DNA of 57,732 bases from Pseudomonadota bacterium (GTDB lineage Bacteria > Pseudomonadota > Alphaproteobacteria > Rhodospirillales > Magnetospirillaceae). Location of the stretch: assembly GCA_021793155.1 (NCBI GenBank), contig JAJYTF010000030.1:1-57732 (forward strand), written 5' to 3'. The notes beneath the pieces are model-generated. The model worked only from the letters and a program-made list of their open reading frames with translations, was not told where the DNA came from and searched no databases. Below, in pieces: positions 19,803 through 29,565 of the stretch. Within the stretch, counting starts at the first letter, position 1. Every line of letters starts with the position of its first letter. A program made the position numbers and the translations under genes.

Positions 19803-19995
19803 GCGCCCCCGTTGTTGCGGCTGCCGCCGGCATGCCAAGGGCGCTGGCAAAGGCAGCAGCCCCTTTGGTCATCGCAGAGTAGGCCGCGGCCAGAGCTTCG
19901 GCGAGGGCCGGATCGCAGACCACCGCAGCCACTTGATCCTGCCAGAGGTCGAGGTAGCGGCGCGCGAGGTCTTCGTAATCCGGCGCGTCTTTCAT
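19588..19995 (-). CDS. Small coiled-coil protein, possible PHA synthase accessory subunit (PhaE/PhaR-like)
   Basis: A 135-residue reading frame from ATG 19995. It has a helical N-terminus (DYEDLARRYLDLWQDQ), an alanine-rich linker and a heptad coiled coil ([16 protein letters not shown]). This order, a helix with a YxxLW-like motif and a C-terminal LEERI coil, is typical of PHA synthase accessory subunits and phasin-like proteins. The last 215 bp overlap phaC in another frame. Alternatively, one frameshifted phaC could explain both frames. Membership in the PHA locus is inferred from position. Confidence 0.5.
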   Translation of the reverse strand: MKDAPDYEDLARRYLDLWQDQVAAVVCDPALAEALAAAYSAMTKGAAAFASALGMPAAAATTGAHGSTATTTSSPPRPASPAGPAAAAASPSGAGLDAVQLARRVAELEERILRLEAASAIGGRAAQEPNRRRRC

Positions 19996-20250
19996 GGCGC
20001 GGACTATACCCCAGTTGGCTCCGCCTTGGCCAGCCCGGCGCACCGATACATTCAGATGTCGCCATGTAATGGGCCCATCACCGACCTTCGCCCGGCGCGG
20101 TCATGCGACAACATGCCGGAACCTTGGCCTTCGTCACGAAAAAGCTCCGCCACTGCCTCAAGAGAGCCAAAAAAGATTCCCGCAAGGCATTATAATCCCG
20201 AAAAAATCTGCTAGACTGATGCCGCAATGCAGCAGCGACCTGAAGGCCCG

Positions 20251-20832
20251 ATGTCGAACTCTCCCAATCCGATCACCATCAAGAAGTACGCGAATCGCCG
20301 CCTGTATAATACGGCGACGAGCAGCTACGTGACTTTGGACCATCTGTGTCAGATGGTGAAGGACAACGAAGATTTCGTGGTCTATGACGCAAAGACCGGC
20401 GAGGACATTACGCGGTCCGTCTTGACACAGATCATCGTCGAAGAAGAGGGCAAAGGAGGGCAAAACCTTCTTCCCATCTCCTTCCTGCGACAACTCATCA
20501 GTTTCTACGGCGATTCGCTCGGTGGTCTCGTGCCCCGCTACCTGGAATACAGCATGCAGGCGTTTCTGCGCAACGAACAGCAGATGCGCCAGTATATGCA
20601 ACATGCACTGGACGGGTTGTTCCCCTTCAATCCTCTTGAAGAAATAAACAAACAGAATGCCGCTCTTTTTGAGAGCGCGATCAAAATGTTCTCTCCATTC
20701 TATGGAGCACCCGGCGCCCCCACTCCCCCTGGCGCCCCGGGCCAGCCGGCCGAGGCCGCGTTGAACGAGCTGCAAGGGCGCCTCAATGCGATGCAAGAGC
20801 AACTCGACAGCCTGAGCAAGCAGAAGAAATAG
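20251..20832 (+). CDS. phaR: Polyhydroxyalkanoate synthesis repressor PhaR
   Basis: A 193-residue protein whose first 60 residues are the PHB/PHA accumulation regulator DNA-binding domain (ITIKKYANRRLYNTATSSYV), followed by a PHB-binding domain and a C-terminal coiled coil (LNELQGRLNAMQEQLDSL). PhaR binds both promoter DNA and polymer and represses phasin and pha genes until granules form. It is divergent from phaC. ATG 20251 is preferred; an upstream in-frame ATG at 20227 would add eight residues. The Pro/Gly/Ala-rich linker at about 155-175 is normal for the family. Confidence 0.93.
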   Translation: MSNSPNPITIKKYANRRLYNTATSSYVTLDHLCQMVKDNEDFVVYDAKTGEDITRSVLTQIIVEEEGKGGQNLLPISFLRQLISFYGDSLGGLVPRYLEYSMQAFLRNEQQMRQYMQHALDGLFPFNPLEEINKQNAALFESAIKMFSPFYGAPGAPTPPGAPGQPAEAALNELQGRLNAMQEQLDSLSKQKK

Positions 20833-21144
20833 CCCCCCATCGGCGGCACCGCTCCACTGCCGCGCCCAGCCCCGGCTTGCCGCAGGACGCCGATGCGGCG
20901 CCGGAGGCATTGCTCCGTTGGTGGCAGATTTGCCTCCTTGGCGTTTGCTCAGAAATGACTGCGCTATTCCTGAACGGGTCCTTATGCGGGTTCAGCCATG
21001 TGCCGCCGCCCCGTCTTGCCGGCGGCTCGCCGACACGAGATCGCGATGCAGAACAGCCGCACCTCGATCTAAACTCTTGGATTTGCCCTCGCCGGGCGCA
21101 CACCTCCGCACGCTTGGCCGCGGTCTTAACGGCCGCTGGCCGCA

Positions 21145-21168
21145 ACCTGCGTCAGATTTAACGCAGGT
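21145..21168. terminator. Hairpin, possible transcript end after phaR
   Basis: ACCTGCGT and ACGCAGGT form a perfect 8-bp stem around an 8-nt loop. There is no downstream T-run, so termination is only one reading; it could also be a protein-binding palindrome. Confidence 0.35.
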
Positions 21169-21340
21169 CTAGGCGCCGCAAAGGCGAAAAAAGCGGTGGA
21201 CGCCACGCTTCGCCATACCCATATGAGGCAACATTAGGAACTGAAGCCCATCCGATGGGCGACGGCGCCCGTAGGATACCGAAGGCGCAGCGCTGGTGCA
21301 CGTTACACCTGTAATAAACGCATAATATGCACAAGTGCTA

Positions 21341-21363
21341 ATGTTTACATCCGCGATAAACAT
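21341..21363. promoter_or_regulatory. Inverted repeat upstream of XRE gene
   Basis: ATGTTTA-N9-TAAACAT, about 110 bp before the XRE start, in the A/T-rich promoter zone. Symmetry and location suit a regulator binding site, possibly autoregulatory; inferred only. Confidence 0.4.
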
Positions 21364-21474
21364 CGCAGGTAATCCTATATCCCAGTTTAATTGACGTAAC
21401 GATCATGGAACTGGCTAAATTATTCGGTTGCTTGAAGCTTGGAATGCGAATAATCAGCTAGGGACGACGCCACC

Positions 21475-21930
21475 ATGAACGACACTTCAGAAGACCCTCC
21501 CTTCGAGGGAACACAGAGCGATCAGCTAAGGATCATGCCAAGCAACAACGATACGAGGGCGGTGAAACCGCTGAACCGAGCCAATGACACTGACCGCCAC
21601 GTGGGCGCCCGCATCAGGGAACGGCGCATCATGTTGGGTTTCAGCCAACAACAAATGGCCGACCTGATCGGCGTTACATATCAGCAGGCACACAAATACG
21701 AGCGGGGCATCAACCGCATTTCGGCGGGGCGACTTTACGAGATCGCCCAGGTGCTCGGCGTACCGGTCGGATACTTTTTCGAGGGATTGGACAATCACCG
21801 CAGCCCCGAGCTTTCCGCCCGGCAGCGTATGTGCCTGGAATTGGCGCGCAATTTTTCCAGCATCGCCAACGAACGCCACCAGGAGGCGCTGAGCCAGTTG
21901 GCTCGTGCGCTGGCAAGCGAAGAACGGTAA
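21475..21930 (+). CDS. XRE-family transcriptional regulator
   Basis: A 151-residue protein with about 40 poorly ordered N-terminal residues, then an HTH (FSQQQMADLIGVTYQQAHKY) and ERGINRISAGRLYEIAQVLG with VPVGYFFEGL. The C-terminal helix (ERHQEALSQLARAL) differs from the relative at 13961. ATG 21475 follows AGGGACGACGCC. Residue-by-residue similarity to the other XRE protein over the HTH core suggests the same regulator subfamily. Targets are unknown. Confidence 0.82.
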   Translation: MNDTSEDPPFEGTQSDQLRIMPSNNDTRAVKPLNRANDTDRHVGARIRERRIMLGFSQQQMADLIGVTYQQAHKYERGINRISAGRLYEIAQVLGVPVGYFFEGLDNHRSPELSARQRMCLELARNFSSIANERHQEALSQLARALASEER

Positions 21931-21971
21931 GGCGCCGGCCAGAACCGGAACGCCTTTTCACCTCTCTCCCC

Positions 21972-22020
21972 CGGTAAGCGGGGATTCAGGCTTCAGGCCG
22001 GGGTCCCGCTTGCGCGGGAC
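21972..22020. repeat. Intergenic palindromic repeat (REP-like)
   Basis: AAGCGGGGATTCAGGC followed by GGGGTCCCGCTTGCGCGGGAC. The GTCCCGC-TTGC-GCGGGAC hairpin and the 'aagcgggga' box are shared in style with the repeat at 23816-23880. It lies between convergent XRE and TetR genes and may act as a transcript end. Confidence 0.55.
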
Positions 22021-22067
22021 GGGTGGACGATGCAGATTTTCTGTACCAACGTCTGGCGCAGGGCTTA

Positions 22068-22664
22068 TTAGCCCCGTTCGACCGTCTTGATCACGGCCTC
22101 AAGCGTCCGTTGGAAAAGGCCGATGGCCCTGTCGGGGCCTCCGTCAATCCCGCCTGCCAGGGTAAGCGAAATGAACCCATGGGCGGTTGCCGCGACGCGC
22201 GTGGCGAGGTCTTGGGCGGATTCCTCGGAATGGCGTTTTTCCACCAGTTCGCCGGCGACCCTCTGCAAGACCTGGGGCGCGACGGACGCAGAGGCGCCGC
22301 TGCGGCGTGCAGCAAGAGAATGCAAGCCGAACATCACCACGTAGAGTTCGGGATTGGCCAGCGCGAAATCCCAGAACGCGCGCAGAGCGGCGCGCATGCG
22401 TTTGGCCGGCCCGGTCAGCGGCTCCACGGCAGCCTCCATGGCTGCCGTCAGGGTCGCCTCGCCCTCTGCCGCGAGCACGGCCAGAATGGCTTCCTTGTCC
22501 TGGAAATACTGATAGATGGCGGGAGCGCTGCATCCGATGCGCGCGGCGATGGCGCGCACCGTTACGGAGGGCCACCCCTCCGCCGCGGCAAGGCTTTGCG
22601 CCGCATCGACGATTTCCTTCCGCCGTTCGCTGTGGCTGCGCGAAATTCGTGTCAGATGGACCAT
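22068..22664 (-). CDS. TetR/AcrR-family transcriptional regulator
   Basis: A 198-residue protein. The N-terminal HTH (VTVRAIAARIGCSAPAIYQY followed by FQDKEAIL) is the standard TetR DNA-binding domain. The C-terminal ligand-binding part, with FWDFALANPELYVVMFGLHS near residue 100, matches the TetR_C group that begins with an alpha-helical 'WxxFAxxNPELYxLMF' block. ATG 22664 gives MVHLTRISR; a second ATG 15 bp upstream is possible. No obvious target gene is adjacent. Confidence 0.85.
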   Translation of the reverse strand: MVHLTRISRSHSERRKEIVDAAQSLAAAEGWPSVTVRAIAARIGCSAPAIYQYFQDKEAILAVLAAEGEATLTAAMEAAVEPLTGPAKRMRAALRAFWDFALANPELYVVMFGLHSLAARRSGASASVAPQVLQRVAGELVEKRHSEESAQDLATRVAATAHGFISLTLAGGIDGGPDRAIGLFQRTLEAVIKTVERG

Positions 22665-22701
22665 GACAAATAGTAGCATAAACTTTGTGGGTTAGCCAGG
22701 G

Positions 22702-23802
22702 TCACGCCCATTCGGCGAGGACCTCGGCATCCCTCTCGCCTTGACGGTGTCGCAGAGCCAGTTCCCGCCAGCGCTGCTCGGGCAACAGGCGCCGCAGGGC
22801 CCAGGCAGCCGCACCGCGGACGACCGGCGCCGCATCGTCCAGCAAGGCTTCCGCCACCGTGGCCAGCTCGCCCTCGCCACTATTGCCGATGGCCACGAGC
22901 ACATTGCGGAGCAGGCGGTCACGGCCGATGCGCTTGATCGGCGATCCGGCAAAGACCGTGCGAAAGGTAGCGTCATCGAGTTGCGCCAAGTCGGCCAGAC
23001 GCGGCGCCAGCAATTCGGCCCGCGGAAGATAGTCGGCCTCGCCGGTCGGCCGGGCGAACTTGTTCCACGGACAGACCGCCAAGCAGTCGTCGCAGCCGTA
23101 GATCCGGTTGCCGATGAGCGGTCGCAACTCGGCCGGAATAGGACCATGGTTCTCGATGGTCAGGTAGGAAATGCAGCGCCGGGGCTCAATCCGCCCATCG
23201 GCGAGGGCTCTGGTCGGACAGACGGCCTCGCAGGCCCGGCAGGAGCCGCAATGGTCCGCCTCGGGCGGGTCCGCCGGCAGATCGAGAGTGGTGAAAACCT
23301 CTCCCAGAAACAGCCAGGAGCCGAAACGCCGCGACACCAGATTGGTGTGCCGCCCCTGCCAGCCCATGCCGCTGCGCGCCGCCAGCGGCTTTTCCATCAC
23401 CGGCGCCGTGTCGGTGAACACCTTCACCTCGGCGCCATGGCGTTCCACCAGCCAGCGCGCCAGCGCCTTGAGGCGCTTCTTCAGGATGTCGTGGTAATCC
23501 CGCCCGCGGGCATAGACACTGACATGGCCACGTCCGGGGTGGGCCAGCGTGGCCAGCGGCGTCGCTCCCGGCCCATAATTCTCGCCGACCACGATGACGG
23601 TTCCGACCTCCGGCCACAGGGCCCGCGGCGAGGCCCGGCGCTCGGCCGTCTCGGCCATCCAGGTCATGGTCCCATGGCGCCCGTCGGCGAGATAGGCGGC
23701 AAGATCCGCCGCGACCGACGGGACCGTCTCGGCGGTGGTGAAGCGGCACTCGGCAAAGCCGAGTTCGAGAGCCTTGTTTCGGATTGCCGCTCGGACCGAC
23801 AA
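22702..23802 (-). CDS. queG: Epoxyqueuosine reductase
   Basis: A 366-residue cobalamin- and Fe-S-dependent enzyme that reduces epoxyqueuosine to queuosine in tRNA, the last Q step. Two 4Fe-4S clusters are visible (CGSCRACEAVCPTRAL and CDDCLAVCPWNKFA), and HEAT-like repeats fill the C-terminus. The start is set at TTG 23802, with GGGAG before it and SVRAAIRNKALELGF matching the family N-terminus. The in-frame sequence upstream translates an interspersed repeat and is unlikely to be coding. It is the last gene of the queuosine operon. Confidence 0.88.
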   Translation of the reverse strand: MSVRAAIRNKALELGFAECRFTTAETVPSVAADLAAYLADGRHGTMTWMAETAERRASPRALWPEVGTVIVVGENYGPGATPLATLAHPGRGHVSVYARGRDYHDILKKRLKALARWLVERHGAEVKVFTDTAPVMEKPLAARSGMGWQGRHTNLVSRRFGSWLFLGEVFTTLDLPADPPEADHCGSCRACEAVCPTRALADGRIEPRRCISYLTIENHGPIPAELRPLIGNRIYGCDDCLAVCPWNKFARPTGEADYLPRAELLAPRLADLAQLDDATFRTVFAGSPIKRIGRDRLLRNVLVAIGNSGEGELATVAEALLDDAAPVVRGAAAWALRRLLPEQRWRELALRHRQGERDAEVLAEWA

Positions 23803-23815
23803 CGTCTCCCGCGCA

Positions 23816-23880
23816 TTTCCCTCGCGCAGGCGGGTATCCAGGCCGCCGGCTGGCTCCCCGCTTTCGCGGGAATGACGGGA
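23816..23880. repeat. Interspersed palindromic repeat between queF and queG
   Basis: CCCCGCTTTCGCGGG plus flanking GGCGGGTATCCAG and AATGACGGGA resemble the widespread 'cgtcattcccgcgaaagcggg...atccag' repeat. It occupies most of the 98-bp queF-queG gap and extends a false reading frame into queG. Confidence 0.6.
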
Positions 23881-23900
23881 AAGCGGCCTGTTCATCGGCA

Positions 23901-24362
23901 TTAGCGGCCGCGATAGGCCGGCACCCCCTGGTCGGGAAGCCACAGGCCGGGTGGCGGCGGGTCGGTTTGCCAGAACACGTCGATGGGAATGCCACCACGC
24001 GGATACCAATAGCCGCCGATACGCAGCCACACCGGCGACAGGGCATCGACCAGGCGCTTGGCGATGGACAGCGTGCAGTCCTCGTGGAAGGCGCCATGGT
24101 TGCGGAAGCTGGCGAGGAACAGCTTCAACGACTTGCTCTCGACCAGCAATTCGTCCGGCACATAGTCGATCACCAGATGGGCGAAATCGGGCTGGCCGGT
24201 GATCGGGCAGAGCGACGTGAACTCGGGCGCGGAGAACCGTACCAGGTACTGGGTGCCCGGATGCGGATTGCTCACGGTCTCCAGAACCGCCTGGTCAGGC
24301 GAAACGGGAATCTCGGCGCGGCCGCCCAGCTGGGTCAGGCTGTCGTAAATGGTCTCGGCCAT
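23901..24362 (-). CDS. queF: NADPH-dependent 7-cyano-7-deazaguanine reductase
   Basis: A 153-residue, single-domain (YkvM-type) QueF that reduces preQ0 to preQ1. The nucleophilic cysteine is in [11 protein letters not shown], the acid/base aspartate in HEDC, and the preQ0-binding ESKSLKLFL stretch is intact. ATG 24362 follows AGGAGAATC. It lies 10 bp after tgt. Length and motifs are complete. Confidence 0.94.
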   Translation of the reverse strand: MAETIYDSLTQLGGRAEIPVSPDQAVLETVSNPHPGTQYLVRFSAPEFTSLCPITGQPDFAHLVIDYVPDELLVESKSLKLFLASFRNHGAFHEDCTLSIAKRLVDALSPVWLRIGGYWYPRGGIPIDVFWQTDPPPPGLWLPDQGVPAYRGR

Positions 24363-24372
24363 GAGGATTCTC

Positions 24373-26540
<2,168 letters not shown>

Positions 26541-26551
26541 CGCGCCGCGAT

Positions 26552-27409
26552 TTACCTCGGAAACCCGCGCGCCGCAATCTTTAAGCCGCGGGAGGCCAGG
26601 AACGGCAGGAAGGCCGGCCCCATCAGCGCGGTCCACTCCACCTCCCGCGGGGTGGTCAGACTGTCGCAGGCCATCAGCGCAGCATCGACATGGCCGGGAT
26701 GGACCATCAGCAGATGACCATCGCCCGCCCCGGCCAACAGCCGCGGCAAGGCGGGTCCCAGCCCCCCGCGCCGGGAATCGTAGAATCCCGAGAAACCGTG
26801 ATTGGTGGCAATTCCTCGCGCCGCCGCGGCTTTCCGCAGGCCACGGCCCAGCAGAGCGATGAAGCCGGCCTTGGCCCACTGCCCGCGGCCGATCAGCGCC
26901 GCCGCCCGGTCGGAGCAGTCGCGCAGCCAGCAGTGGGCGGGATCGAGCCGGCGACCGAACACCGACAACACCAGCCCACGCACGCCTGGCAGAAGATGCA
27001 CATGCTGGTGGCCATCGACGAAATCGGGCGGGCGTCCGAAATGCGCCTCGAAGGCATCAAGCTGGCGGTCCAGTTCGGCCGCCACCTCCGCCATTGCCAG
27101 CCGGCCCGAGATGCTGTCCTTCAAAAGCGCGCCGATTCCCGGCAGCCGGCCCTGCGGCGCCGTCTTCGGCATGCCCCCCAGCGGCTGCTGGTCGGTCAGG
27201 GTGAAGTGCAGGCCCACGGCAACCTGCTCGGCCAGGGGCCGCAGCAAGGGTGCTTCCTCGGGCCAAGCGGGCATGCAGGTCATGGCGCCGGTGGCGGAGA
27301 TCCGCCCCGCTTCCGCCAGTTGGCGAATCCCCAGGCTTACCCCCGGCGATATGCCGTAGTCGTCGGCGCAGATGATCAGGCGGCGAAGCGGTCGTCCCAT
27401 GCCGGCCAT
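26552..27409 (-). CDS. ChbG/HpnK-type carbohydrate deacetylase
   Basis: A 285-residue YdjC-fold protein. The metal site is made by ICADDYGIS (Asp pair) and [10 protein letters not shown] (His pair) plus GLHFTLT. Family members remove acetyl groups from chitobiose or hopanoid-linked sugars. Two close ATG starts (27409, 27400) are possible. It heads the queuosine operon with an 11-bp gap, though no metabolic link to queuosine is known; a hopanoid role cannot be judged without neighbours. The product is likely cytoplasmic. Confidence 0.85.
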   Translation of the reverse strand: MAGMGRPLRRLIICADDYGISPGVSLGIRQLAEAGRISATGAMTCMPAWPEEAPLLRPLAEQVAVGLHFTLTDQQPLGGMPKTAPQGRLPGIGALLKDSISGRLAMAEVAAELDRQLDAFEAHFGRPPDFVDGHQHVHLLPGVRGLVLSVFGRRLDPAHCWLRDCSDRAAALIGRGQWAKAGFIALLGRGLRKAAAARGIATNHGFSGFYDSRRGGLGPALPRLLAGAGDGHLLMVHPGHVDAALMACDSLTTPREVEWTALMGPAFLPFLASRGLKIAARGFPR

Positions 27410-27453
27410 GGTAGGGCACGGCGCGACAAACCGCTAGCCCCGCCCCCAGGACA

Positions 27454-27490
27454 ATCGCTTGAACGCGCAGAGATCGCGCACTCAAGCGAT
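27454..27490 (-). terminator. Stem-loop after the CBS-domain gene
   Basis: ATCGCTTGA and TCAAGCGAT form a perfect 9-bp outer stem, with GCGC/GCGC pairs inside. It lies 20 bp past the CBS gene stop and before the ChbG gene, so it probably separates two transcription units. No U-tract is present. Confidence 0.45.
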
Positions 27491-27509
27491 CGCGCCGGCT
27501 CCGCTCCCG

Positions 27510-27947
27510 TCACATGTTGCGCGGCTGCCCCGTCTGCTGGGACACCTTGCCAAGCGCCTCGCCGGTCTGCGGCTTGTGTTGCGCGCGAGTGGCTAGGTCG
27601 CCCAGAGTGACCACGCCGACCAGACGCTTGTCGCGGTTCAGCACCGGCAGCCGGCGGACCTGTTTCTCCCCCATCAGGGTGCATGCCTCCTTGGTGTCCT
27701 GGTCCTCGAAACAATAGGCGATATGGGACGACATGGCTTCCCGCACCTTGGCGGAATTGGGATCCTTGCCGTCGGCGACGGCCCGCATGGTGATGTCCCG
27801 GTCGGTGACGGCGCCCACCAAGCGATCGTTTTCGCCCACCGGCAGGAAGCCGGAGTCGGTGTCGCGCATGAGGACCGCGGCTTCCCGTAAGGTAGTGTCC
27901 GGATTGACGATGGCGACGTCGCGAGACATGACTTCTCTTACCTGCAT
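27510..27947 (-). CDS. CBS-domain protein
   Basis: A 145-residue protein made of two CBS repeats (MQVREVMSRDVAIVNPDTTL and VREAMSSHIAYCFEDQDTKE begin them), with GFLPVGENDRLVGAVTDRDI and VRRLPVLNRDKRLVGVVTLG as the paired cores. Stand-alone CBS pairs bind adenosyl ligands and act as energy or stress sensors. ATG 27947 has a strong AGGAGGCAG site before it. Monocistronic; partner unknown. Confidence 0.9.
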   Translation of the reverse strand: MQVREVMSRDVAIVNPDTTLREAAVLMRDTDSGFLPVGENDRLVGAVTDRDITMRAVADGKDPNSAKVREAMSSHIAYCFEDQDTKEACTLMGEKQVRRLPVLNRDKRLVGVVTLGDLATRAQHKPQTGEALGKVSQQTGQPRNM

Positions 27948-28030
27948 GGTGACCTGCCTCCTGGAGTCGTGAACTGGAGTCTCCCGGTTAGGTCCGGTTA
28001 ACAACTGCCGGCATCGACCGTTCCCGGCGC

Positions 28031-29563
28031 TCAGGGGCTGTCGCAGAAGGTACGCAGACCGGCCAGCAGCTCCGGGTCGAGTATCACCCGGGGCACCTTG
28101 TTCTGCCCGCCCAGGCGCCCGCGCCGGCGCATCCAGCGGCTGAAGGTGCCGGCCGGGATCAACCGCGCCTCGGGGGCCAGAAGCCCGAAGTCGCCGGCAC
28201 GCAGATCGCGATAGTCGAGATTGGCCTGCTGCAGCCGTCCATCCACTTCGGCGGCGAAGTCGGCCGGAAAGGAGGAACGGCCCGGTACCGCGTCCGACAG
28301 TTCGACGATCAGCAGGTGCCGGCCGGCCCGTTGGCCTGGCCCGGGAAACAGCGGACCAAGAGCGAAATCGGTGAGTCCGACGTGCAGGGCATCGGCCGCC
28401 CCGGTGACCGCGTCATCAATTTGCTCGCCGCTCAGATGTTCGCCGAACGCGGAAAGGAAATAGGAGGTACGGCCGGTGATCAGCAGGCGCGGCCAACTTC
28501 GCTCGACGAACCGCACCGTGTCGTCCAGGATGTAGCCCCACAGGCCGGCGCAGGTGCTGAGCACCACCACATAGTCGACGCCAGTCTCGATGGTGCCGAC
28601 CCAATGACGGGTGGGCCGTGCCGCCTGCAGTTCCTCCACCGGGACGAACTCGAAGAACAGGCCGTTGTCCAGGATCAGACGCATGCCCTCCCCATAGTCG
28701 CGATCGGCGATGGCGATGAACCCTTCGCTGGCGGCGTAAACTTCCCGCAGGTCGGCCGGACTGCCCTCCAGAATGCGCCTGAAATGCCCGCGGTAGGGGC
28801 GGAAATCCACACCGCCGTGGACGATCAGCTCGAGCCGCGGATAGAACGCCGAGAGCCGTGAGCCGCGGAAGGGATCGTTCGCCATCACCTTGTCGAGGAA
28901 CAACTGAAGCCAGTTGGCGGTGCCGCTGACCCCGCGGATGTCCTGCTCGAGCGATTCCCGCGCCATGATCTCTGTCTTGCGGTCCCAGTCGGTCATCAGC
29001 GCGATTTGCCGGGACGGATAGGAAAAGGGCCGCGCCCACCAGGGCACTTCGCGGAAGGCGATGCCGCTCAGGTCGCCGCGACAGGTGCCGCCGGGCTCGG
29101 CCACCAGATCGGTGCTGCCGCCAAGCATCAGCGTCTTGCCGCCGAATACGCGACTCCGCGGACGGGCGGCCAGATGGTGGACCAGTACGTCGAGGGCGGC
29201 ACGCCGGTTGGAGGCGACCATCTCGCGGCTGACCGGAATATGCTTCGAGACACCGGAACCGGTCCCCGAGGTTACCGCGAAATAGGGGATCCTCCCCGGC
29301 CAGGTGCAGTCGATCAGGCGAGGATAGCCGGCGCGCCAATAGTCTTCGTCGAGTTGGCGGAAGCGCCGCAGCGGCACTCGCTGCTGGAACTGCGCGACAC
29401 TGTGGATCCCATCGAACCGGTGCCGGCGGCCGAAGCTGGTCGCTGCCGCCTTGGCCAGCAACGCCATCAACTGACGCTCCTGCACCGCCCGCGGATCCTG
29501 CGCCGCCAGTTGGCGGCGCCTCCATGCGGCATAGACGGCGAGCAGCGGCGTGGCGTCCAACAT
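28031..29563 (-). CDS. GH3-type acyl-adenylating/amino acid amide synthetase
   Basis: A 510-residue protein of the GH3 auxin-responsive family within the ANL superfamily. The ATP-binding P-loop analogue is TSGTGSGVSKHIPVS (about residue 105-120), and VYAASEGFIAI (about 290) matches the adenylate-binding A/E motif. The C-terminal GGQNKVPR is also family-like. Plant GH3 enzymes conjugate amino acids to hormone carboxylates; bacterial members form N-acyl amides of unknown use. The start ATG 29563 lies only 2 bp after the penicillin-acylase-type gene, so the two are one operon. Substrates are unknown. Confidence 0.8.
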   Translation of the reverse strand: MLDATPLLAVYAAWRRRQLAAQDPRAVQERQLMALLAKAAATSFGRRHRFDGIHSVAQFQQRVPLRRFRQLDEDYWRAGYPRLIDCTWPGRIPYFAVTSGTGSGVSKHIPVSREMVASNRRAALDVLVHHLAARPRSRVFGGKTLMLGGSTDLVAEPGGTCRGDLSGIAFREVPWWARPFSYPSRQIALMTDWDRKTEIMARESLEQDIRGVSGTANWLQLFLDKVMANDPFRGSRLSAFYPRLELIVHGGVDFRPYRGHFRRILEGSPADLREVYAASEGFIAIADRDYGEGMRLILDNGLFFEFVPVEELQAARPTRHWVGTIETGVDYVVVLSTCAGLWGYILDDTVRFVERSWPRLLITGRTSYFLSAFGEHLSGEQIDDAVTGAADALHVGLTDFALGPLFPGPGQRAGRHLLIVELSDAVPGRSSFPADFAAEVDGRLQQANLDYRDLRAGDFGLLAPEARLIPAGTFSRWMRRRGRLGGQNKVPRVILDPELLAGLRTFCDSP

Positions 29564-29565
29564 CG

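Larger units (their letters stand above)
20833..21474. other. Intergenic region of 642 bp between phaR and an XRE regulator
   Basis: No open frame here resembles a gene. The left half is GC-rich and low in structure; the right third (from about 21300) is clearly A/T-richer and probably holds the promoter of the XRE gene. Two inverted repeats, at 21145-21168 and 21341-21363, are listed separately. A small RNA is possible but nothing specific supports one. Confidence 0.4.
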
